Notes under the pieces: model-generated
The model's database searches: none
What the model was told of the DNA's origin: nothing
What the model saw: the letters and a program-made list of their open reading frames with translations, nothing else
Shown here: positions 1 through 5,985 of the stretch, one piece after another
How positions within the stretch are numbered: position 1 is the stretch's first letter
Layout: each line of letters opens with the position of its first letter
Assembly: GCA_002433675.1 (NCBI GenBank)
Contig: DJIP01000186.1
Span: 1 to 6,681, forward strand
Direction: 5' to 3'
Source of the DNA: Halomonas halophila
GTDB taxonomy: Bacteria > Pseudomonadota > Gammaproteobacteria > Pseudomonadales > Halomonadaceae
Length of the DNA: 6,681 bases
Translations under genes and position numbers: made by a program

Positions 1-392
1 TGGCCCAGGACCTGGGGGTGACGCCGGTCAACCACGGCCACCTCGAGGCCTGGGCGCGCCAGGGGGTGTTGCTGCTCAACACCTCCTTGACGGTGGAGGA
101 GGGTAACGCCGGCTCCCATCGGGGCAAGGGGTGGGAGACCTTTACCGATCGCGCCATCCAGACCGTCAGCGCCGAGGCACCACCCTGTGTCTTTCTGCTG
201 TGGGGCAGCCACGCCCGCCAGAAGAAGGCGCTGGTCGATCAGGGGCGTCATCTTGTGCTGGAGTCGCCGCACCCGTCTCCGTTGTCGGCCCACCGCGGTT
301 TTTTCGGCAATCACCATTTCTCTCGGGCCAACGCCTTTCTCGCCGAGCACGGGCGCTCTCCGGTGGATTGGCAGCTGCCGCCGACTCCCTGA
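1..392 (+). CDS. ung: Uracil-DNA glycosylase, C-terminal fragment (5' end outside window)
   Basis: Family 1 uracil-DNA glycosylase, which removes uracil from DNA as the first step of base excision repair in the cytoplasm. The reading frame is open from base 3, and 129 codons are visible before the TGA at 390-392. Visible residue 26 (Asn in LLLNTSLTV) and residue 90 (His in [13 protein letters not shown]) correspond to E. coli Asn123 (uracil recognition) and His187 (catalytic). Leu at visible residue 94 matches the intercalating Leu191. The constant offset of 97 means no gaps against E. coli in this stretch, and the inferred full length of about 226 residues is close to the E. coli 229. The catalytic GQDPYH region lies upstream of the window. 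The GTG at 18 is internal, not a start. The gene looks intact where visible. The family call is very secure. Confidence 0.96.
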   Translation, partial: AQDLGVTPVNHGHLEAWARQGVLLLNTSLTVEEGNAGSHRGKGWETFTDRAIQTVSAEAPPCVFLLWGSHARQKKALVDQGRHLVLESPHPSPLSAHRGFFGNHHFSRANAFLAEHGRSPVDWQLPPTP

Positions 393-445
393 ACCGAAAA
401 GGCGGGCGGCGTGGACGTCCGCCGGCTTTCGGTGCACGCAGCGGG

Positions 446-487
446 TTAACCTGACGCGGCGTTGCAGGTAGAATGGCGCGCAATTTG
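446..487 (+). promoter_or_regulatory. Putative sigma70 promoter of upp with AATTTG start region
   Basis: TTAACC at 446-451 (four of six to TTGACA) is followed by a 17-nt spacer and TAGAAT at 469-474 (five of six to TATAAT). Seven bases later comes AATTTG at 482-487, so A482 is the expected first transcribed base. The resulting leader to the upp ATG would be about 71 nt. This is the best promoter-like sequence in the ung-upp gap. The AATTTG motif suggests pyrimidine-nucleotide control at initiation (see findings). The call rests on motif matching by eye only. Confidence 0.55.
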
Positions 488-499
488 TCGCCCACGTCC

Positions 500-556
500 A
501 TGCGACGAAGGTCGTCCAAGCACCACCTCCCGATATCAAAGAGGACTCGCCAATGA
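500..556 (+). other. Possible 18-codon leader ORF overlapping the upp start (ATGA)
   Basis: An ATG at 500 opens a frame of 18 codons ([18 protein letters not shown]) whose TGA at 554-556 overlaps the upp ATG at 553-555. It lies within the predicted upp leader. The peptide is very basic (five Arg, two Lys, two His). No Shine-Dalgarno sequence is visible before the ATG, so independent translation is doubtful. It may be a chance frame. If translated, it would couple ribosome traffic to upp initiation. Confidence 0.2.
538..545 (+). promoter_or_regulatory. Ribosome binding site of upp
   Basis: AAAGAGGA lies 7 nt before the ATG at 553 and supports that start codon. It sits inside the possible 18-codon leader ORF. 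Confidence 0.7.
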
Positions 557-1182
557 GCGTCCATGCCATCGATCACCCCCTGGTCCAGCACAAACTCGGT
601 CTGATGCGTGAAGCCGGTATCAGCACCAAGAGCTTCCGTGAACTGGCCGGCGAGGTGGCAAAACTGCTCACCTACGAGGCGACCCAGGACCTGGAGTTGC
701 AGGACTACGACATCGATGGCTGGAGTGGCGAGACCATCACCGTCAAGCAGCTCAAGGGCAAGAAGGTCACTATCGTACCGATCCTGCGAGCGGGTCTTGG
801 CATGTTGGAAGGTGTCACCGACCTGATTCCCAGTGCGCGGGTCAGCGTGGTCGGTCTGTACCGCGATGAAGAGACCCTCGAGCCGGTACCCTACTTCTCC
901 AAGTTTGCCAACGACCTGGATGAGCGCATGGCAGTGGTCATCGATCCGATGCTGGCCACCGGCGGGTCCATGGTCGCCACCCTGGACATGCTGCGCGATC
1001 GCGGCTGTCAGTTGATGCGAGTGATCGTGCTGGTGGCGGCGCCCGAAGGTATCCGTCGCGTTCAGGAAGCCTATCCGGATATCGAGATCTACACCGCCTC
1101 GGTGGACGAGCGCCTCGACGAAAACGGCTACATCGTACCGGGGCTGGGCGATGCCGGAGACAAGATCTTCGGTACTCGCTGA
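553..1182 (+). CDS. upp: Uracil phosphoribosyltransferase
   Basis: UPRTase converts uracil and PRPP to UMP plus pyrophosphate, the key step of uracil salvage in the cytoplasm. The 209-residue product matches the family length (E. coli 208). The PRPP-binding loop reads [12 protein letters not shown] (residues 128-139, Asp131 to Ser139). The upstream phosphate-contacting region is [10 protein letters not shown] (75-84). The C-terminal uracil-binding segment [17 protein letters not shown] occupies 193-209. All expected motifs are intact. The ATG at 553 is supported by AAAGAGGA 7 nt upstream and by alignment of the N-terminus to the family. The gene stands alone between a candidate promoter at 446-474 and a strong terminator at 1226-1267, so it is probably monocistronic. 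No uracil permease gene follows, unlike the upp-uraA arrangement in E. coli. Confidence 0.97.
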   Translation: MSVHAIDHPLVQHKLGLMREAGISTKSFRELAGEVAKLLTYEATQDLELQDYDIDGWSGETITVKQLKGKKVTIVPILRAGLGMLEGVTDLIPSARVSVVGLYRDEETLEPVPYFSKFANDLDERMAVVIDPMLATGGSMVATLDMLRDRGCQLMRVIVLVAAPEGIRRVQEAYPDIEIYTASVDERLDENGYIVPGLGDAGDKIFGTR

Positions 1183-1225
1183 GAAAAGGTGCCTGCGAGG
1201 GCACCCGCTGTCGTATCGCCGATGC

Positions 1226-1267
1226 TGCGCCCAATGTTCCTTTGCGAACATTGGGCGCATTTTTTTT
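1226..1267 (+). terminator. Intrinsic terminator after upp
   Basis: A perfect 14-bp stem pairs TGCGCCCAATGTTC (1226-1239) with its complement at 1246-1259 around a 6-nt loop (CTTTGC). Eight consecutive T residues follow directly at 1260-1267. The hairpin starts 44 nt after the upp stop and lacks a comparable T run on the opposite strand, so it acts on the plus strand. It should insulate upp from the downstream transporter operon. A smaller hairpin (GGTGCC 1188-1193 with GGCACC 1200-1205) precedes it without a T tract. Confidence 0.93.
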
Positions 1268-1396
1268 CTGGAAACAACATCTATACCAATGCTCAGCTAC
1301 CAGAGAGGTGGCTTTTCGCATTAGACAAAAGTTGGTGACAGTGAAAAAGAAAAGCAAAAACAAAAGGATGAGATATAAAAAGGGTGTCCTCTGGCG

Positions 1397-1428
1397 CGTG
1401 ATGAGGCCTTTCGTTTAAAAACATCACG
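1397..1428. repeat. Inverted repeat CGTGATG-N18-CATCACG
   Basis: Perfect 7-bp arms at 1397-1403 and 1422-1428 are separated by 18 nt containing AGGCCT and TTTAAA. Arm centres are 25 bp apart, which would suit a dimeric DNA-binding protein contacting spaced sites, or could form a weak RNA hairpin with a large loop. It lies 80-111 nt upstream of glpS. Its role is unproven, and a chance match is possible. Confidence 0.35.
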
Positions 1429-1464
1429 GGCGGGCAGAGATTCTCTACTACCGTACAGATGACG

Positions 1465-1482
1465 CCCCTCGGAGACGAGGGG
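1465..1482 (+). promoter_or_regulatory. Leader hairpin with GAGA tetraloop upstream of glpS
   Basis: CCCCTCG (1465-1471) pairs perfectly with CGAGGGG (1476-1482) around GAGA, a member of the stable GNRA tetraloop class. It ends 25 nt before the glpS ATG, just outside the usual ribosome footprint core. No T tract follows, so it is not a terminator. It may stabilise the 5' end of the mRNA or modulate initiation at a gene whose Shine-Dalgarno sequence is weak. Confidence 0.5.
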
Positions 1483-1507
1483 AACCTCTGCGCGAAAGAG
1501 TACGCCC

Positions 1508-2662
1508 ATGTCCCTGATCCTCGACGGCGTCACCCGCAAGGTGGCGAGCGAGACCCACATCGATGACGTCAGCCTGACCCTGGAGCCGGGTTCCTTCAAT
1601 GTCCTGCTGGGTCGCACCCTGGCCGGCAAGACCAGTCTGATGCGCCTGATGGCCGGGCTGGACCAGCCGACCCGGGGTCGCATCCTGATGCAGGGTGAAG
1701 ATGTGACCGGCAAGGGGGTGCGCCAACGCAACGTGGCGATGGTTTACCAGCAGTTCATCAACTACCCCCACCAGAGTGTCTTCGACAATATCGCCTCTCC
1801 GCTGAAGCTGGCCCGTGTGCCCAGAAGCGAGATACGCCAGCGTGTCCACGAGATTGCCGAGCTTTTGCATATCGAAGGGCTGCTCGACCGCCAGCCTCTG
1901 GAGCTGTCCGGTGGCCAGCAGCAGCGCACTGCCATGGCACGAGCGCTGGTCAAGGACGCGGACCTGGTGCTGTTCGATGAGCCACTGGTCAACCTCGACT
2001 ACAAGCTGCGTGAGGAGTTTCGCGAGGAGCTAAGTGCCTTGTTCGCCCGGCGCGACTGCATTGCGGTCTACGCCACCACCGAACCGGCGGAAGCGCTGGC
2101 GCTGGGTGGCAACACGGCGATTCTGCATGAGGGGCGCCTGGTTCAGCATGGTCCGACCGCTACGGTGTTCCGCCAACCCGCCTCCCTGACCGCGGCGGAG
2201 ATGTTCTCCGAACCCCCCATCAATGTGCTGGAAGGGCGCATTCGCGACGGTGAGGTCAGCTTCGACGACGAGGTGCACTTCCCGCTCGATGAAGATCTGG
2301 CGGCGCTTGGCGAGGGCAGCTACCGCTTCGGTGTGCGCCCGGCCCATCTGGCCACAGCGCCCCGGGCAGACGATGACCTGGCGCTTGACGTGAAGGTCGA
2401 ACTGGCCGAGATCAGTGGCTCCGAGACCTTCCTGCACGTGGGCAACGAGAGGATGTCGCTGGTGGCGCATCTTCCCGGTGTTCACAGCTTCCGTGTGGAT
2501 GAGCCGATCACCCTGCATGTTCCGGTGCATCGTCTGTTCGTGTTCGACATGGATGGCAAGACCCTGCACGTGCCGCCGGAAGTCGGTGACGGAGGGGCTC
2601 GTCCGACGCTTCCGTCTTCGCAACAGGCACCGCCGACGTCGGCGTCAGGGGAGGAGCGCTAG
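1508..2662 (+). CDS. glpS: Glycerol-type ABC importer, ATP-binding protein GlpS
   Basis: Cytoplasmic nucleotide-binding subunit of a CUT1-like importer, 384 residues. The ATPase domain spans about 1-235. Walker A is GRTLAGKT (35-42), fitting Gx4GK[ST] but lacking the usual PSG residues. The Q-loop is at 81-82 (YQQF), a canonical LSGGQ signature is at 133-137, and Walker B LVLFDEP is at 153-159 with Glu158. The switch histidine expected in VTHD is replaced: the sequence reads YATTEP (188-193), with Thr191 at the His position. A TOBE-like OB domain follows (about 238-350, including YRFGVRPAHL). The last 25 residues are a Pro/Ser/Thr-rich tail. The Shine-Dalgarno sequence is weak (AAAGAG, 1495-1500), but no earlier in-frame start exists. 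As first gene of the operon it pairs with GlpT one nucleotide downstream. The family call is secure; glycerol as substrate is inferred from the R. leguminosarum homologue. Confidence 0.9.
   Translation: MSLILDGVTRKVASETHIDDVSLTLEPGSFNVLLGRTLAGKTSLMRLMAGLDQPTRGRILMQGEDVTGKGVRQRNVAMVYQQFINYPHQSVFDNIASPLKLARVPRSEIRQRVHEIAELLHIEGLLDRQPLELSGGQQQRTAMARALVKDADLVLFDEPLVNLDYKLREEFREELSALFARRDCIAVYATTEPAEALALGGNTAILHEGRLVQHGPTATVFRQPASLTAAEMFSEPPINVLEGRIRDGEVSFDDEVHFPLDEDLAALGEGSYRFGVRPAHLATAPRADDDLALDVKVELAEISGSETFLHVGNERMSLVAHLPGVHSFRVDEPITLHVPVHRLFVFDMDGKTLHVPPEVGDGGARPTLPSSQQAPPTSASGEER
2647..2656 (+). promoter_or_regulatory. Ribosome binding site that fixes the glpT start
   Basis: AGGGGAGGAG lies 7 nt before the ATG at 2664. 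The glpT frame is open as far upstream as 2415, but that extension overlaps glpS and lacks any ABC-like sequence, so this strong site and the family N-terminus (MAEIRL) decide the start. Confidence 0.85.
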
Positions 2663-2663
2663 C

Positions 2664-3767
2664 ATGGCCGAGATACGCCTTTCACAGTTGGCGCACAGCT
2701 ATTCGGCGTCGCCTTCGAAGCGCAGCGACTACGCCATCGAGCAGATGGACCACGTGTGGGAGCAGGGCGGTGCCTATGCCCTGCTGGGGCCATCTGGCTG
2801 CGGCAAGTCGACCCTGCTCAATATCATCTCCGGGCTGTTGGTGCCGTCCCAGGGCGAGGTGCGCTTCGACGGGGTCATGGTCAACGAGCTGCCGCCGGAA
2901 GAGCGCAACATTGCCCAGGTGTTTCAGTTCCCGGTGGTCTACGACACCATGACGGTCTACGACAACCTGGCCTTCCCGCTACGCAACGTGAAGACCCCGG
3001 AGGAGCGGGTGCGCGAACGGGTCGAGGAGGTCGCGGATATCCTTGACCTGACCGACCGCCTGGCCAGCAAGGCGCGCAACCTCAGCGCCGACGAGAAACA
3101 GAAGGTGTCCATGGGGCGTGGCCTGGTCCGTGATGACGTGGCGGCCATCCTGTTCGACGAGCCGCTGACGGTGATCGACCCGCAGCTCAAGTGGAAGCTG
3201 CGGCGCAAGTTGAAGGAGATCCACCAGCGCTTCGCCATCACCATGATCTACGTGACCCACGATCAGCTCGAAGCCTCGACCTTTGCCGACAAGATCGCGG
3301 TGATGTACGACGGTCGCATCGTCCAGTTCGGTACCCCGCGTGAGCTGTTCGAGAGTCCTGCCCACACTTTCGTCGGCTACTTCATCGGCAGCCCCGGCAT
3401 GAACTTCTTCACGCCTCGCATCGATGGCAAAGACGTTCTTGTCGACGGCCAGCACCTGGAGCTGTCCGCCGCGATGCGCCGGGCGCTGCTCGATGCTCGC
3501 GAGGGTAGTGACAATCTCAAGCTCGGCATTCGTCCGGAATTCATCGAGCTTGCCGAAGACGGCGCGGCCGGCACGCTCAGCGCTGTGGTGGACCACTGCC
3601 AGGATCTCGGGACCTACTCGATCTTGACGCTGGCGCTTGACCAGGCGCGCTTCAAGGTGCGTGTGGAGGAGGGCGGGCTTGCGCTTTCCGGGCGCGTATC
3701 GGTGCGTTTCCCTGAAAGATGGCTGACTTTGTACGTAGATGAATCCCGTGTAGAGGTGGCGCCATGA
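2664..3767 (+). CDS. glpT: Glycerol-type ABC importer, ATP-binding protein GlpT
   Basis: Second ATPase subunit, 367 residues, starting 1 nt after the glpS stop. Walker A is GPSGCGKST (42-50), the Q-loop Gln is 88 (VFQFP), Walker B AILFDEP is at 161-167 with Glu166, and the switch region VTHDQ has His199. The signature is degenerate: LSADE (140-144) replaces LSGGQ, although the following KQKVSMGRGL still resembles the family. A TOBE-like C-terminal domain covers about 245-360 (LGIRPEFIEL at 287-296). Since ABC sites combine Walker motifs of one subunit with the signature of the other, GlpT should form the working site with the LSGGQ of GlpS. It should not be confused with the unrelated E. coli glycerol-3-phosphate antiporter also called GlpT. 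The stop codon overlaps an ATG as ATGA. The last codons recur about 98 nt downstream (see repeat). Confidence 0.9.
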   Translation: MAEIRLSQLAHSYSASPSKRSDYAIEQMDHVWEQGGAYALLGPSGCGKSTLLNIISGLLVPSQGEVRFDGVMVNELPPEERNIAQVFQFPVVYDTMTVYDNLAFPLRNVKTPEERVRERVEEVADILDLTDRLASKARNLSADEKQKVSMGRGLVRDDVAAILFDEPLTVIDPQLKWKLRRKLKEIHQRFAITMIYVTHDQLEASTFADKIAVMYDGRIVQFGTPRELFESPAHTFVGYFIGSPGMNFFTPRIDGKDVLVDGQHLELSAAMRRALLDAREGSDNLKLGIRPEFIELAEDGAAGTLSAVVDHCQDLGTYSILTLALDQARFKVRVEEGGLALSGRVSVRFPERWLTLYVDESRVEVAP

Positions 3768-3768
3768 A
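3735..3768 (+). repeat. Direct repeat, copy 1 (glpT 3' end plus start signal)
   Basis: This 34-nt unit covers the codons for VDESRVEVAP, the ribosome binding sequence AGAGGTGG and ATGAA. It recurs at 3833-3866 with 32 of 34 identities. Both differences are T to C in the second copy and turn two Val codons (GTA) into Ala codons (GCA). Confidence 0.95.
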
Positions 3769-3865
3769 TCTCCGTATCGCTCCTCAGGGTCGTCCACCGC
3801 AAAAACAAGACCGGCTGGGTCGCTCTCTAACTGCAGATGAATCCCGTGCAGAGGTGGCGCCATGA
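3764..3865 (+). CDS. Possible 33-codon coupled ORF created by junction duplication
   Basis: The ATG at 3764 overlaps the glpT TGA (ATGA), and its own TGA at 3863-3865 overlaps the glpP ATG (ATGA). The frame encodes 33 residues: MNLRIAPQGRPPQK at the start, then a basic middle, ending ADESRAEVAP, a near-copy of the GlpT C-terminus (VDESRVEVAP). It has the same AGAGGTGG ribosome binding site and spacing as glpP, because both lie in a duplicated unit. I recognise no domain. It could be translated as a coupling peptide between glpT and glpP, or be a by-product of a duplication that kept translational coupling intact. It was not noticed in known glpSTPQUV operons as far as I recall. Real signal and start context, but protein function is doubtful. 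Confidence 0.4.
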   Translation: MNLRIAPQGRPPQKQDRLGRSLTADESRAEVAP

Positions 3866-3866
3866 A
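3833..3866 (+). repeat. Direct repeat, copy 2 (glpP start signal)
   Basis: Second copy, offset 98 nt from the first, carrying the ribosome binding site and ATGAA of glpP. The 64 nt between copies (3769-3832) match neither flank obviously. Because 98 is not a multiple of three, the copy is not in the glpT frame but is in frame with the ATG of copy 1. Confidence 0.95.
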
Positions 3867-4741
3867 CAAGGTCCCCAATAATCGCGCCTGGTGGCTGGTG
3901 CTGCCGATGCTGGCGCTGGTCGCCTTTTCCGCCATCGTGCCGCTGATGACGGTGGTCAACTACTCGGTGCAGGACGTCTTCGACGCCAATACCCGCTTCT
4001 TCACCGGCACCGAATGGTTCGTCAAGATGCTCAACGATCCGGCGCTGCAGGCGGCGCTGGCCCGGCAGTTTGCGTTCTCCTTGACCATCCTGGCGATTCA
4101 GGTGCCGCTGGGGGTGGGTATCGCACTGTTGATGCCCAAGCGGGGCTGGCGGGCGTCGCTGGTGTTGATCCTGGTGACCTTGCCCTTGCTGATCCCGTGG
4201 AACGTGGTGGGCAGCATCTGGCAGATCTTCACTCGTGGCGACATCGGTCTGATGGGCTGGAGCCTTCGCCAGATCGGCTATCCCTACAACATCACCTCGA
4301 GTCCGCTGGACGCCTGGGTGACCATCGTGCTGATGGACGTCTGGCACTGGACCTCGCTGATCGCACTGCTCTGCTACAGCGGTCTGCAGGCGATCCCCGA
4401 GGCCTATTACCAGGCGGCACGCATCGATCGCGCCTCACGCTGGGCGGTGTTTCGCTATATCCAGCTGCCCAAGCTGACCAACGTACTGGTGATCGGGGTG
4501 CTGCTGCGTTTCATGCACTCTTTCATGATCTACGCAGAACCTTTCGTGTTGACCGGCGGAGGGCCGGGCAGCGCGACGACCTTCCTCAGTCAATCGCTGG
4601 CGATCATGGCCACCGCCCAGTTCGATGTGGGGCCTTCGGCAGCCTTTTCGCTGATCTACTTCCTGATCATCCTGCTGGTCTGCTGGGTGTTCTATACCGC
4701 GATCATGAATCTGCAGAAGGACCGTCAGGGAGGGGCCCGCC

Positions 4742-4749
<8 letters not shown>
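3862..4749 (+). CDS. glpP: Glycerol-type ABC importer, permease GlpP
   Basis: Inner-membrane permease of the binding-protein-dependent (MalF/UgpA-like) family, 295 residues. Hydrophobic segments lie near 11-34, 70-92, 98-120, 152-173, 205-226 and 262-284, consistent with six transmembrane helices. The cytoplasmic EAA loop that docks on an ATPase subunit is visible at about 180-204 (EAYYQAARIDRASRW then FRYIQLPKL), although Gly in the classic EAA-x3-G is replaced by Arg190. The C-terminal FVLTGGGPGSATT (228-240) is typical of MalF-like permeases. The ATG at 3862 is preceded by AGAGGTGG and overlaps the TGA of the small ORF at 3764-3865. The 3' end overlaps glpQ by 8 nt. It should pair with GlpQ to form the channel. 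Confidence 0.92.
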
Positions 4750-5633
<884 letters not shown>

Positions 5634-5635
<2 letters not shown>

Positions 5636-5639
5636 GGAG
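5634..5639 (+). promoter_or_regulatory. Ribosome binding site that fixes the glpU start
   Basis: GAGGAG overlaps the glpQ stop codon and lies 7 nt before the ATG at 5647. The frame is open further upstream inside glpQ, but only the part from 5647 has family character. Confidence 0.8.
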
Positions 5640-5646
5640 CACCGAC

Positions 5647-5919
5647 ATGGACTGGATGGTATGGACCCTGCCCACGGCGATCTTCTTTGGGGTCATTGCG
5701 CTGTTGCTGGTGGTCATGACGACCTGGGAATTGGTATCGCCGACCCGCGAGCGGCGTGGTTTTCTGCCGATCAGCACCACCCGGGGGGATCGTTTCTTCA
5801 TCGGCATGCTGTCGGCGGCCTACATCCATCTGGCGGTAGTGGGCTTCACCAGCCTCAGTCTGTGGCTGGCGCTGGGCGTATCGGTGGTGTGGATGCTGGT
5901 CCTGCTGAGATGGGGCTAG
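5647..5919 (+). CDS. glpU: Small integral membrane protein, DUF2160 family (GlpU)
   Basis: A 90-residue protein beginning MDWMVWTLPTAIFF, with the family-like core RRGFLPISTTRGDRFFIG (36-53) and AYIHLAVVGF (58-67), ending LLRWG. Hydrophobic stretches at about 7-26, 52-67 and 70-87 suggest two or three transmembrane segments joined by a basic loop. DUF2160 proteins occur in glycerol ABC operons between the second permease and the binding protein, as here, where the gene starts 11 nt after glpQ. The conserved position suggests an accessory or structural part of the transporter. No catalytic motif is visible and I know of no established biochemical function. Confidence 0.87.
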   Translation: MDWMVWTLPTAIFFGVIALLLVVMTTWELVSPTRERRGFLPISTTRGDRFFIGMLSAAYIHLAVVGFTSLSLWLALGVSVVWMLVLLRWG

Positions 5920-5936
5920 CGGGGGCCAGGCTCCCT

Positions 5937-5972
5937 TCGACGACAACGATCGACCTGACGGTCGACGACAAC
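5937..5972 (+). repeat. Short direct repeat and hairpin between glpU and glpV
   Basis: TCGACGACAAC occurs at 5937-5947 and again at 5962-5972, 25 nt apart, with similarity extending three bases further (GAT versus AAT). Overlapping it, TCGACC (5950-5955) can pair with GGTCGA (5960-5965) across a TGAC loop. No T tract follows, so it is not an intrinsic terminator. It may mark an mRNA processing or stability site in the only sizeable gap of the glpPQUV stretch. Confidence 0.5.
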
Positions 5973-5985
5973 AATAGAGGTGACC

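Larger units (their letters stand above)
1268..1507 (+). promoter_or_regulatory. Non-coding leader and presumed control region of the glp operon
   Basis: This 240-nt stretch separates the upp terminator from glpS and must hold the operon promoter if the operon is transcribed independently. I see no convincing sigma70 pair; TATAAA at 1374-1379 and TTTAAA at 1414-1419 are possible -10 elements without good -35 partners. It contains an A-rich purine tract (about 1338-1382), an inverted repeat CGTGATG (1397-1403) / CATCACG (1422-1428), and a hairpin at 1465-1482. Base composition is much more AT-rich than the flanking genes between about 1260 and 1425. No ORF of meaningful length is present. A DeoR-type repressor such as GlpR would be a reasonable regulator for a glycerol operon, but no operator can be named with certainty. 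Confidence 0.5.

Noticed and set aside
401..423. GC-rich hairpin GGCGG/CCGCC after ung as a terminator
   Set aside because: Only 5 bp with a 13-nt loop and no T tract; too weak to call.
166..1260. Long minus-strand open frame (364 codons) opposite ung and upp
   Set aside because: It runs antisense to two well-conserved genes, has no recognisable domain, and is explained by high GC content and codon phase.
1391..1407. Sigma54-like promoter (TGGCGCG with downstream GGC)
   Set aside because: At the required 10-nt spacing from GG the bases are GG, not GC, and the TT before the -12 GC is missing.
1368..1418. 16-codon ORF in the glp leader (ATG1368 to TAA1418)
   Set aside because: AAAAGG directly abuts the ATG with no proper spacing, and the peptide shows no codon pattern of a known leader.
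2415..2663. N-terminal extension of glpT by 83 codons into glpS
   Set aside because: The extension is out of frame with glpS coding and low complexity; the ATG at 2664 has a strong ribosome binding site and begins the ABC domain.
2979..3959. Minus-strand open frame (326 codons) opposite glpT and the start of glpP
   Set aside because: It mirrors conserved ABC coding sequence, is rich in His, Gln and Arg as GC-rich antisense shadows are, and crosses the duplicated junction without any start signal.
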